64,000 bases of DNA from Blastomonas aquatica (GTDB lineage: Bacteria; Pseudomonadota; Alphaproteobacteria; Sphingomonadales; Sphingomonadaceae). The translations under genes and the position numbers were made by a program. Every line of letters starts with the position of its first letter. Positions within the stretch are counted from its first letter, which is position 1. This document shows, piece by piece, positions 44,361-52,666 of this stretch. The stretch lies in assembly GCF_014639875.1 (NCBI RefSeq), contig NZ_BMGD01000004.1, positions 62,001 to 126,000 on the forward strand, in the 5' to 3' direction. The notes below the pieces were generated by a model, which ran no database searches, was not told the DNA's origin, and worked only from the letters and a program-made list of their open reading frames with translations.

Positions 44361-45422
44361 CTAAAGCAGGCCTGCCTGTTCGATCTTGTCCGACCGGGCA
44401 GGCAGGCTGATCTTTAATCCGTCCTCGCCCATGACCACCTTGCCCGAATAGGCATCTGCCACACCGCGAAGAAAATACGGGTGGAGCAACCGTGTCGGCA
44501 TACGCGGCACGATATGGGTGAACAGCAGCATCCGCGCCATGCCGCTTTGCGCGATCTGGGCGGCAGCGACTGGCGTGGTGTGATAGCCGGGGATATCCGA
44601 CATAATCTTGGCGATCCGATCGTCTCCGCGTGCCTTGGCGGTAGCGGAAATCCTGCCGACCATGTCTGCGTTGAGCACATCGTGAACCAGCACGTCACAG
44701 CCGTTGCAGATTTTTGCGACCGCAGGCGTGGGCGCGGTATCACCACTGATCACCACCGAACGGCCCTGATAGTCGAAGCGATAGCCCAAAGCGGGTTCGA
44801 CCGGATCGTGCTTGACCTGAAAAGCAGTGACCTTCACCCCGCCGTTCGAATAGATCACGGCGGGTAATTTGCTCCCAACCGTTCGGGCGCGGGCCCCTGC
44901 TCCGCTGCCCGGCATGATGTCGGCGCCGTGATGGGCGATGCGATAGCCGTAGTCTGCGGTGTAGGCGGTATCGAAGCCCGAAACGACACGCTCGACGCCT
45001 TGTGGCCCGAACACGGGCAGTGGCGTTGGGCGACCGCTTGCCGCCCAACGCAACATCAGCACTTCGCCCAAGCCATCAATATGGTCGGAGTGAAAATGCG
45101 TGAGGAAGGCCGCGTCAATCCTGCCCAATGGAACACCGATCTGCCCGATCCGTCGCCCCGCGCCCGAACCTGAATCGACCAGGAAAACCTGTTTTCCCGC
45201 GATTATCAAAGTGCATGGGCCAGACCGTGCCGGGTCGGGCAGGGGAGAACCTGTCCCGCAAAGGATGAGGTGCAGACCGTCATCGAGTTTCGCGGTGGCA
45301 TCAGTGCCATAGCTTGCCTCCAGCGCACGCGCGAACACGATCTCTCCCAGCCGTTCGCGGGCAAGCCAAAGACCTGCGCCCAAAGCGCCCAGAACTAAAA
45401 CAACCACGACAAGGCGGAGCAT
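44361..45422 (-). CDS. MBL-fold metallo-hydrolase, membrane-anchored
   Basis: A 353-residue beta-lactamase-fold hydrolase with an N-terminal signal anchor (RLVVVVLVLGALGAGLWLA). Its metal motif is LTHFHSDHIDGLGEV, with VISGDTAPT and LLFTHIVPR as the later ligands, in the arrangement of RNase Z/AtsA-type enzymes. The probable periplasmic location argues against RNA processing. Substrate unknown. It is controlled by a strong palindrome directly upstream. Confidence 0.87.
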   Translation of the reverse strand: MLRLVVVVLVLGALGAGLWLARERLGEIVFARALEASYGTDATAKLDDGLHLILCGTGSPLPDPARSGPCTLIIAGKQVFLVDSGSGAGRRIGQIGVPLGRIDAAFLTHFHSDHIDGLGEVLMLRWAASGRPTPLPVFGPQGVERVVSGFDTAYTADYGYRIAHHGADIMPGSGAGARARTVGSKLPAVIYSNGGVKVTAFQVKHDPVEPALGYRFDYQGRSVVISGDTAPTPAVAKICNGCDVLVHDVLNADMVGRISATAKARGDDRIAKIMSDIPGYHTTPVAAAQIAQSGMARMLLFTHIVPRMPTRLLHPYFLRGVADAYSGKVVMGEDGLKISLPARSDKIEQAGLL

Positions 45423-45435
45423 CGGCTATCCCCTC

Positions 45436-45466
45436 GATATTATGTCATATCTAATGCCATAATATC
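45436..45466. promoter_or_regulatory. 31-bp palindrome (operator) upstream of the MBL hydrolase
   Basis: GATATTATGtCAT and ATGcCATAATATC are 13-base arms with one mismatch around a five-base spacer. The element is AT-rich in a GC-rich genome and begins only 14 bases before the hydrolase ATG. It resembles a repressor operator (for example TetR or MarR family) rather than a terminator. The regulator is not encoded nearby. Confidence 0.65.
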
Positions 45467-45637
45467 GCATGAAACACCAATGGTAATCAACAAGCGATGA
45501 GTTCCCAACGTTCCAAACGGGTGCTTGGCAGGGCAGCTTCAGCGGCGTACACTGGCTTCATCCGCAACTGGCGCATCAGATGGACCACCATCGGGGAGCG
45601 GGCTATATATGTGTCGCGCGCCTGGGCAGTCTGCTGA

Positions 45638-46333
45638 ATGAAAGGCATGCCCATGACCCAAGCCCAAAACCCCTTCAACGTCGTCTTCGTCTTGTTCGAC
45701 AACGTCACCCAGCTCAATTTCACCGGGCCGGCGCAATTTCTTTGCCGGATGCCCGGGGCAAAGGTTCACGTCGCGGCAGCGAGCCTCGATCCGGTGATGA
45801 CCGATGTCGGCTTCGGCATCATGCCGACGGTAACATTCGAGGACTGCCCGCAGTCCGATCTGCTATGCGTTCCCGGTGGCCTGGGCGTTGCGCCTGCGCT
45901 GAGCGATATCCAGTTGATCGATTTCGTAGGCCAGCAGGCGTCGGACGCACAATGGATCACCAGCGTCTGCACCGGCGCATTTATTCTCGGACAGGCAGGG
46001 TTGCTGCAGGGCAGGCGCGCAACGACGCATTGGGGCTTTACCAGCCTTTTGCCGATGGTTGGCGCGGTGCACGAGGACGCCCGCACCGTGTTCGACGGCA
46101 ATATCGTCACTGCGGGCGGGGTAACCTCTGGCATCGATTTTGCGCTGACGATCGTCGCGCATTTGCATGGCGAAGATGTTGCCCGCTCGCTCCAGCTCAA
46201 TTTCGAATATGACCCCGCGCCGCCGTTTGCTGGAGGGACCCCTGCAACGAGCCCACAGCACATCGTCCAAGCCATGCAGTCACGGTTCTATGATGACCGT
46301 GCCGCAGAGATGGAGAAAGCGCTTCGGGGCTGA
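45638..46333 (+). CDS. DJ-1/PfpI family protein, isonitrile-hydratase-like
   Basis: A 231-residue class-I glutamine-amidotransferase-like protein. The nucleophilic Cys is in WITSVCTGAFILGQAGLL, the conserved CVPGGLGV provides the other face, and FDNVTQLNFTGPAQFL is the N-terminal Asp-containing motif. VTAGGVTSGIDFAL follows. Length and motif order match cyclohexyl-isocyanide hydratase (InhA) as well as other PfpI proteins; the substrate cannot be assigned. It ends convergent with groEL. Confidence 0.86.
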   Translation: MKGMPMTQAQNPFNVVFVLFDNVTQLNFTGPAQFLCRMPGAKVHVAAASLDPVMTDVGFGIMPTVTFEDCPQSDLLCVPGGLGVAPALSDIQLIDFVGQQASDAQWITSVCTGAFILGQAGLLQGRRATTHWGFTSLLPMVGAVHEDARTVFDGNIVTAGGVTSGIDFALTIVAHLHGEDVARSLQLNFEYDPAPPFAGGTPATSPQHIVQAMQSRFYDDRAAEMEKALRG

Positions 46334-46339
46334 TCCCAT

Positions 46340-46380
46340 AAAAATGGGCCGGAAGGTTTCCCCTCCGGCCCCGTTTTTTT
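46340..46380. terminator. Bidirectional intrinsic terminator (DJ-1 gene and groEL)
   Basis: GGGCCGGA pairs with TCCGGCCC; seven T follow on the plus strand, and five T on the minus strand, so it can stop both convergent units. Confidence 0.85.
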
Positions 46381-46412
46381 GTGCGTTGGCTTGGTAGCCG
46401 AACGTGCGTGGA

Positions 46413-48095
<1,683 letters not shown>

Positions 48096-48117
48096 TCAGT
48101 CGGCTTGATCGGATGGA

Positions 48118-48405
48118 TCAGCCCAGAATGCCCAGAATGTCGCTTTCCTTCATGATGATCAGGTCTTCACCATTGATCTTCACTTCGGTGCCGGACCATT
48201 TGCCGAACAGGATCTTGTCGCCAACCTTGACGTCGAGAGCGATGCGATCGCCGTCTTCGTCACGGGTGCCTTCGCCGGCGGCGATGACTTCGCCTTCCGA
48301 GGGCTTTTCCTTGGCAGCGTCGGGGATGATGATCCCGCCGGCGGTCTTTTCTTCGGCTTCGATGCGGCGCACCAGAACCCGGTCGTGCAACGGACGAAAT
48401 GTCAT
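48118..48405 (-). CDS. groES: Co-chaperonin GroES
   Basis: A 95-residue GroEL lid protein: [33 protein letters not shown], with the mobile loop around [26 protein letters not shown] and the conserved C-terminal [19 protein letters not shown]. It is first in the groESL operon. Confidence 0.98.
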   Translation of the reverse strand: MTFRPLHDRVLVRRIEAEEKTAGGIIIPDAAKEKPSEGEVIAAGEGTRDEDGDRIALDVKVGDKILFGKWSGTEVKINGEDLIIMKESDILGILG

Positions 48406-48486
48406 GCGTTAAGCCTTTCCTTGCGTCACTGAAATTAGTGAAACCCCCTGCGCGGCAGGCTCATCTGATGATGACCGCGTCCGCGA

Positions 48487-48513
48487 TTAGCACTCGATCG
48501 GGGTGAGTGCTAA
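48487..48513. promoter_or_regulatory. CIRCE operator of groESL (HrcA binding site)
   Basis: TTAGCACTC-N9-GAGTGCTAA is a perfect CIRCE inverted repeat, about 82 bases upstream of groES on the minus strand. It is the established binding site of the HrcA heat-shock repressor. hrcA itself is not in the window. Confidence 0.97.
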
Positions 48514-48591
48514 CGCTGCGGTAGATAGCGGACAGCGCCGCGCGGTCAACCCTTGGCGTACGGAATTTTTTGCGCGCGTCGGCAAAACCGG

Positions 48592-48617
48592 GTAACCTCT
48601 CCATATTGCGGGACGAA
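48592..48617 (+). promoter_or_regulatory. ECF sigma-F-type promoter P1 upstream of bufA
   Basis: GTAACC (48592-48597) and CGAA (48614-48617) are separated by exactly 16 bases. This equals the motif I recall for Caulobacter sigma-F promoters. The -10 lies about 75 bases before the bufA ATG, a plausible leader. The downstream operon encodes the matching sigma factor and anti-sigma factor. Confidence 0.82.
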
Positions 48618-48691
48618 CCGATTGACGGACAGGCGATCACGCCGTGGATGCCAGTCCTTTTGCGATCCATTGAACCTGAGAGGATGTTTCC

Positions 48692-48979
48692 ATGTCGAAT
48701 TCCATGCTGACCCTGGGAGCTGCTGCTGCAGCCGTGCTGGCCGCTGCCACCGTTGCCGCGACACCCGCCGCTGCCGCCGGTGAAAAGGAAAAATGCTACG
48801 GCGTTTCGCTCAAGGGCAAGAACGATTGCGCTGCTGGCCCAGGCACATCGTGCGCCGGAACCTCGACCGTCGACTATCAGGGCAGCGCCTGGAAGTATGT
48901 CGCCAAGGGTGAATGCAGCAAGATGGGTGGATCGCTGACCCCGATGAAGGGCAATGCCAAGCCCATGCCCAAGGGCTGA
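48692..48979 (+). CDS. bufA1: Bufferin precursor, DUF2282 family (BufA1)
   Basis: A 95-residue DUF2282 protein: a signal peptide ([20 protein letters not shown]) followed by the small Cys-containing mature core with Cys at 35, 46, 54 and 75 ([34 protein letters not shown]). In described bufferins the central Cys are converted to thiooxazole by BufB and BufC, and the product binds copper in the periplasm. GAGGA stands seven bases before the ATG. It is preceded by promoter P1 and followed directly by bufB. Confidence 0.92.
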   Translation: MSNSMLTLGAAAAAVLAAATVAATPAAAAGEKEKCYGVSLKGKNDCAAGPGTSCAGTSTVDYQGSAWKYVAKGECSKMGGSLTPMKGNAKPMPKG

Positions 48980-48988
48980 TCCTGCACG

Positions 48989-49861
48989 ATGGTTGACGGC
49001 CCGATGATCCTGCCCCCCGCAACAGGCATCGGGCTGAAACCGGCCCACTATCGCGATGTTCTGGAGCCCCAGCCGGGTTGCGCTCTCCCTTCATGGGTCG
49101 AAGTGCACCCGCAGAACTATTTCGTCGATGGTGGGCCGCCCCATCGCTGGCTGACTGCAGTCGCAGCACGGCTGCCGGTCAGCTTTCACAGCGTCGGCCT
49201 GTCGATCGGCACCGCCCAGGGTCTTGACGAAGACGAGCTTGAGCAGCTGGCCAGGCTCTGCGCGCGGTACAATCCTGCCAGCATTTCCGATCATCTCAGC
49301 TGGTCGGGCAACAGCACCGATCGCTATGCCGACCTTCTTCCCATTGCCTATACCAACGCCACGCTCGACCATGTCACCGCGCAGATCGGCCGCGTGCAGG
49401 ATCGCCTCCAGCGCCCGATCCTGATTGAAAACCCGTCGCGTTACCTCGCCTTTGCACGCGACGAGATGGACGAAGTCGCGTTCATCCATGCGCTTTGCGC
49501 AAGAAGCGGCTGCGGGCTGTTGTTCGATATCAACAACGTCGAGGTCAGTTGCACCAACCTGCAGACCGACCCGTTCGCTTATGTCGATGCGATCGATCCG
49601 GGCATCGTCGGCGAAATCCATCTGGCAGGGCATGCCACCGAATGGCACGGCAATCGCCCGCTGCTGATCGATGATCACGGCAGTCCCGTCAGCGATCTCA
49701 CCTGGCAGCTGTTCGATCGGTTCATCGGCAGGGCAGGGGCCAAGCCGGTGCTGATCGAATGGGATACCGACGTGCCCGACTATGCGGTGCTGATCGCGCA
49801 AGCCGAGCGCGCGAACGCGCATATGGCGCGCGCGGTCACCCTGGCACTCCAGACCGCCTGA
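48989..49861 (+). CDS. bufB: MNIO (DUF692) family modifying enzyme BufB
   Basis: A 290-residue TIM-barrel DUF692 multinuclear non-heme iron oxidase that modifies Cys of the bufferin precursor. It shows GIGLKPAHYRDVL, WVEVHPQNYFVDGG, FHSVGLSIG, HLSWSG, the conserved ENPSRYLAF, LLFDINNVEVSC, GEIHLAGHATEW, and LIEWDTDVPD near the end, with many metal-binding His/Asp/Glu. It follows bufA by nine bases and lies four bases before bufC. Confidence 0.94.
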   Translation: MVDGPMILPPATGIGLKPAHYRDVLEPQPGCALPSWVEVHPQNYFVDGGPPHRWLTAVAARLPVSFHSVGLSIGTAQGLDEDELEQLARLCARYNPASISDHLSWSGNSTDRYADLLPIAYTNATLDHVTAQIGRVQDRLQRPILIENPSRYLAFARDEMDEVAFIHALCARSGCGLLFDINNVEVSCTNLQTDPFAYVDAIDPGIVGEIHLAGHATEWHGNRPLLIDDHGSPVSDLTWQLFDRFIGRAGAKPVLIEWDTDVPDYAVLIAQAERANAHMARAVTLALQTA

Positions 49862-49865
49862 ACCC

Positions 49866-50600
49866 GTGACAGACCTCACGGACGACCAGGCGCGCTTTAT
49901 CGCGGTGCTGCAGCAGGGACCGCCAGCCTTCCCCGAAGGCATGTTCGCAGGCGATGCAGGTCGCGCGCTGCTGGGGCTGAAGGCGCACGCCAACACGATC
50001 AGCCATGCGCGGCTGGTCGCGCTGGAGCAGTCCTATCCGCGCACCCTCGCCCATATCGGGCCCGAAGCGTTCAACGCGCTGTCTCGAGCGTTTATCGATC
50101 TGGCTGATGTGCGGTCGCGCAAGCTGATGCAGATCGGCGAGGGTTTCGCCGGTTATCTGGTCGATCATGCGGGCGACCCTTTGGCAGCCGATCTGGCCGC
50201 GATCGAATGGGCCTGGTTGGGCAGCTATCACGCGGCGGACGTGCCCCCGCTGCTGCTATCCGACCTGGCACAGTACGACGAGGCCGGGTTGCTCGCGATG
50301 CCCGTGATCGTCCATCCGGCAACACGGATCGTACTGGTCGAAAGTGCCGTGACGGGGCTGATGCCCGAACTGGCTGGCAGCAGTGTTGGCGCCACCGCCA
50401 TTCTACTGACCCGCCCAGGAGAGAGCGTGCGATTACTGCCGCTCGATGCAGCACACGCCAGTATCGCGGGGCTGGCAAAAAATAGCGGCACAATGGGTAA
50501 CCTTTTGCAGATCGCGATCGAAACAGGCGACGAGGCAGAGGCCTTGCCGGTGATCTTCGCGCTGATTGAAGCGGGAGTGCTGGCAAGACCGGGGGGCTGA
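49866..50600 (+). CDS. bufC: DUF2063 partner protein BufC
   Basis: A 244-residue protein with a GTG start. The N-terminal half is the DUF2063 (putative DNA-binding/peptide-recognition) domain (FIAVLQQGPPAFPEGMFAGDAGRALLGLKAHANTI, VALEQSYPRTLAHIG); it binds the precursor leader and presents it to BufB. The remainder is a less conserved alpha/beta region. Its 3' third contains an exact sigma-F-type promoter (50497-50522) for the genes downstream. Confidence 0.9.
   Translation: MTDLTDDQARFIAVLQQGPPAFPEGMFAGDAGRALLGLKAHANTISHARLVALEQSYPRTLAHIGPEAFNALSRAFIDLADVRSRKLMQIGEGFAGYLVDHAGDPLAADLAAIEWAWLGSYHAADVPPLLLSDLAQYDEAGLLAMPVIVHPATRIVLVESAVTGLMPELAGSSVGATAILLTRPGESVRLLPLDAAHASIAGLAKNSGTMGNLLQIAIETGDEAEALPVIFALIEAGVLARPGG
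50497..50522 (+). promoter_or_regulatory. ECF sigma-F-type promoter P2 inside bufC
   Basis: GTAACC (50497-50502)-N16-CGAA (50519-50522), identical in both boxes and spacing to P1, lies within the bufC reading frame about 200 bases ahead of the DoxX gene. It would allow the DoxX and sigma genes to be transcribed without bufA-C. Confidence 0.78.
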
Positions 50601-50722
50601 GACCTGACAGGCGCGTTCCTTCAGCGATGCATGTGCATCGTCTGCGGGCCACCGGTGACGGTACGACTTTCCTGGCACGTCCGAGCCCTTGACGATTTCA
50701 GGCCCAACCGGAAGCCGTGCAT

Positions 50723-51181
50723 ATGATGTCCCTGATTCAGCGCCCGATAGCGCTGCTCGAAACCCGATTTTTCGAAGGGCTTGCGCTACTGGTCGCGCGC
50801 CTCGCGCTGGCGGCGCAGTTCTGGCGGTCTGCACGCACCAAGGTGGTCGATGGCACCTGGCTACAGATCGATCCGATCACCTTCGATCTGTTCCGTGATG
50901 AATATCATATGCCGTTCCCCGAGGTCAGCGGCGTGCTTGCAACCTATGCCGAGCACGGCCTGTCGGCATTGGTCATGCTCGGGCTGGCGACGCGGTTCGG
51001 CGCGGCGGGACTGTTGGTGATGACCGGCGTGGTACAGCTGTTCGTCTATCCCGACGCGTTCTGGAACCCGCACGTACTGTGGTTCGGGCTTGCGCTGGTG
51101 CTGATTGCGCGCGGGGGCGGGATGTTCGCGCTTGATCGCGCTTTCGATTCGATTTTCAAGCCGAAGGGCACCCAGTCCTGA
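50723..51181 (+). CDS. DoxX-family membrane protein of the bufferin operon (BufD-like)
   Basis: A 152-residue DoxX-type membrane protein of four helices (ALLVARLALAAQFWRSARTKV at the start, TYAEHGLSALVMLGLATRFG in the middle, VLWFGLALVLIARGGG near the end). DoxX genes accompany bufABC in many bufferin operons. The role is unproven; quinone- or redox-linked support of the modification is conceivable. The ATG at 50723 is preceded by GGAAG; a GTG at 50717 is possible. There is a 122-base gap after bufC, consistent with promoter P2. Confidence 0.86.
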   Translation: MMSLIQRPIALLETRFFEGLALLVARLALAAQFWRSARTKVVDGTWLQIDPITFDLFRDEYHMPFPEVSGVLATYAEHGLSALVMLGLATRFGAAGLLVMTGVVQLFVYPDAFWNPHVLWFGLALVLIARGGGMFALDRAFDSIFKPKGTQS

Positions 51182-51222
51182 TGCTTACCGCCATTGCGCT
51201 GGCCCCGTAGGTTTCAAGCCAC

Positions 51223-51747
51223 ATGGCCAGTCAGGATGACATGCTGCGGCAATTGATGCTGGCTGCGCAGGCAGGCGACCGGCAGGCCTATGCGCGCCTT
51301 CTGCGCGAGTGCCAGATCTGGCTTTCGCGCTATTTCGCCCGCCGTATTCCACCTTCGCAGATCGATGACCTGGTGCAGGAGACGCTGATCTCGGTACACC
51401 GCAAACGCGCGACCTATGATGGCGAACGCGCGTTTCTGCCGTGGCTCGCGGCGATCGGGCGTTATCGCTGGATCGATCATCTGCGCAAGGTCTACCGCGC
51501 CAGCGAGACCGGCCTGGATGAAGCGCTGCACGCCGCGCCGCAGGATGATACCGTCATCGATGGTCTCAGCGTTGATGCGCTGCTGCAGCAACTGCCCGCG
51601 CGGCAGGCTGAAGTCATCCGACTGGTCAAGATCGCCGGTTACAGCATCACCGAAGCTGCCGAGCGGACCGGACAATCCGAATCCCTCGTCAAGGTCAACA
51701 TTCACCGCGGCATCCGCAAGATGAGCGCGTTGATCGAGAAAGTGTAA
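51223..51747 (+). CDS. ECF RNA polymerase sigma factor, SigF-like
   Basis: A 174-residue extracytoplasmic-function sigma factor. Region 2 is at residues about 20-85 (ARRIPPSQIDDLVQETLISVH, GERAFLPWLAAIGRYRWIDHLRK); region 4 is near the C-terminus (LPARQAEVIRLVKIAGYSITEAAERTGQSESLVKVNIHR) with the helix-turn-helix. It probably recognises the GTAACC/CGAA promoters P1-P3 around it. Its stop codon is part of P3. It is followed by its NrsF-type anti-sigma factor. Confidence 0.93.
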   Translation: MASQDDMLRQLMLAAQAGDRQAYARLLRECQIWLSRYFARRIPPSQIDDLVQETLISVHRKRATYDGERAFLPWLAAIGRYRWIDHLRKVYRASETGLDEALHAAPQDDTVIDGLSVDALLQQLPARQAEVIRLVKIAGYSITEAAERTGQSESLVKVNIHRGIRKMSALIEKV

Positions 51748-51769
51748 CCGTATGGCGCTTGGGATCGAA
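51744..51769 (+). promoter_or_regulatory. ECF sigma-F-type promoter P3 overlapping the sigma gene stop
   Basis: GTAACC (51744-51749)-N16-CGAA (51766-51769). The TAA stop of the sigma gene (51745-51747) is built into the -35 box. It is the third exact match in the locus and lies directly upstream of the anti-sigma gene. Confidence 0.78.
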
Positions 51770-51854
51770 ACCGTCATGAACACATTTGCCGCCCCAGGGG
51801 CGATGCCGCATGCTGTCTGGACACCCCGATGCAGCGGAATTCGAGCGGGAACTG

Positions 51855-52541
51855 ATGATGCAGGATGATGCCTCTGCGCTGGGACGCCCCGGTGTGGACC
51901 GTTTTGATATCGATGCTCTGGTAGACGACCTCGTCCCCGTGCGTCGTCTTAGGATGCGCGATGGACTGGCGATCGCGCTGGCGACGATGGCGCTGTGTGC
52001 GCTCGCAATCGCCTTCTCGCTGGGCGTGCGCGGCGATCTTGCCAATGGCGCGCCGAACTGGATGTTCATCCTGCGATCGGCAACGCTGCTGATGCTTGGG
52101 ATCACCGCCGCCGCTGCAGCGTTATCGTCGGCAACCCCGTCAGTCGGCGGCGCGCGGCAGGCATTCTGGAAATGGAGTCTCGGCTTTGCGGCGATTTTTC
52201 CGTTGGGCGCGGCATTCGTCTGGGTGAGCGATTTCCGCGCGATCGAAGGCGCCCGGAGCGCGCTCGATCCAGCCTACGGAATGCAATGCCTGCAGATGAG
52301 CACCTTGTGCGCAGCCTTTGTCGGCACGGCCATGACGCTTTGGATGAAGCGAGGGGCGCCGGTGTCACCGACCCGCACCGGTTGGTTGGTCGGGCTCGCG
52401 TCGGGAAGCTTGGGTGCCGCTGCCTACAGCATCGCCTGCAGCGAGAACGTCGTGATGTATATCGGCACCTGGTACACGCTGACGATCGCTGGCTGCGCCA
52501 TTGCCGGAAGGCTGATCGTGCCGCAGGTGCTGCGCTGGTAA
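51855..52541 (+). CDS. NrsF/DUF1109 anti-sigma factor, six-helix membrane protein
   Basis: About 228 residues, six transmembrane helices (GLAIALATMALCALAIAFSL, LLMLGITAAAAALSS and others), preceded by the cytoplasmic segment DIDALVDDLVPVRRLRMRDG that holds the sigma factor. Cys residues in MQCLQMSTLC and SIACSE lie in positions comparable to those needed for metal sensing in Caulobacter NrsF. The start is uncertain: ATGs at 51786, 51810, 51855 and 51858 are in frame; 51855/51858 follow GCGGGA and give a typical N-terminus. The protein releases the sigma factor under metal stress. Confidence 0.88.
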   Translation: MMQDDASALGRPGVDRFDIDALVDDLVPVRRLRMRDGLAIALATMALCALAIAFSLGVRGDLANGAPNWMFILRSATLLMLGITAAAAALSSATPSVGGARQAFWKWSLGFAAIFPLGAAFVWVSDFRAIEGARSALDPAYGMQCLQMSTLCAAFVGTAMTLWMKRGAPVSPTRTGWLVGLASGSLGAAAYSIACSENVVMYIGTWYTLTIAGCAIAGRLIVPQVLRW

Positions 52542-52666
52542 TATCGCCGGCACGTCGGCTGTCGAACGCTGTTCGCCGTCTGTCGCGCGAAGCTGTGGCA
52601 TTCTGCCCTATCGCTCCCTAGATAGGGATCAGGGGCATATCCGCCCACTGCGGAGCAATTGCGATC

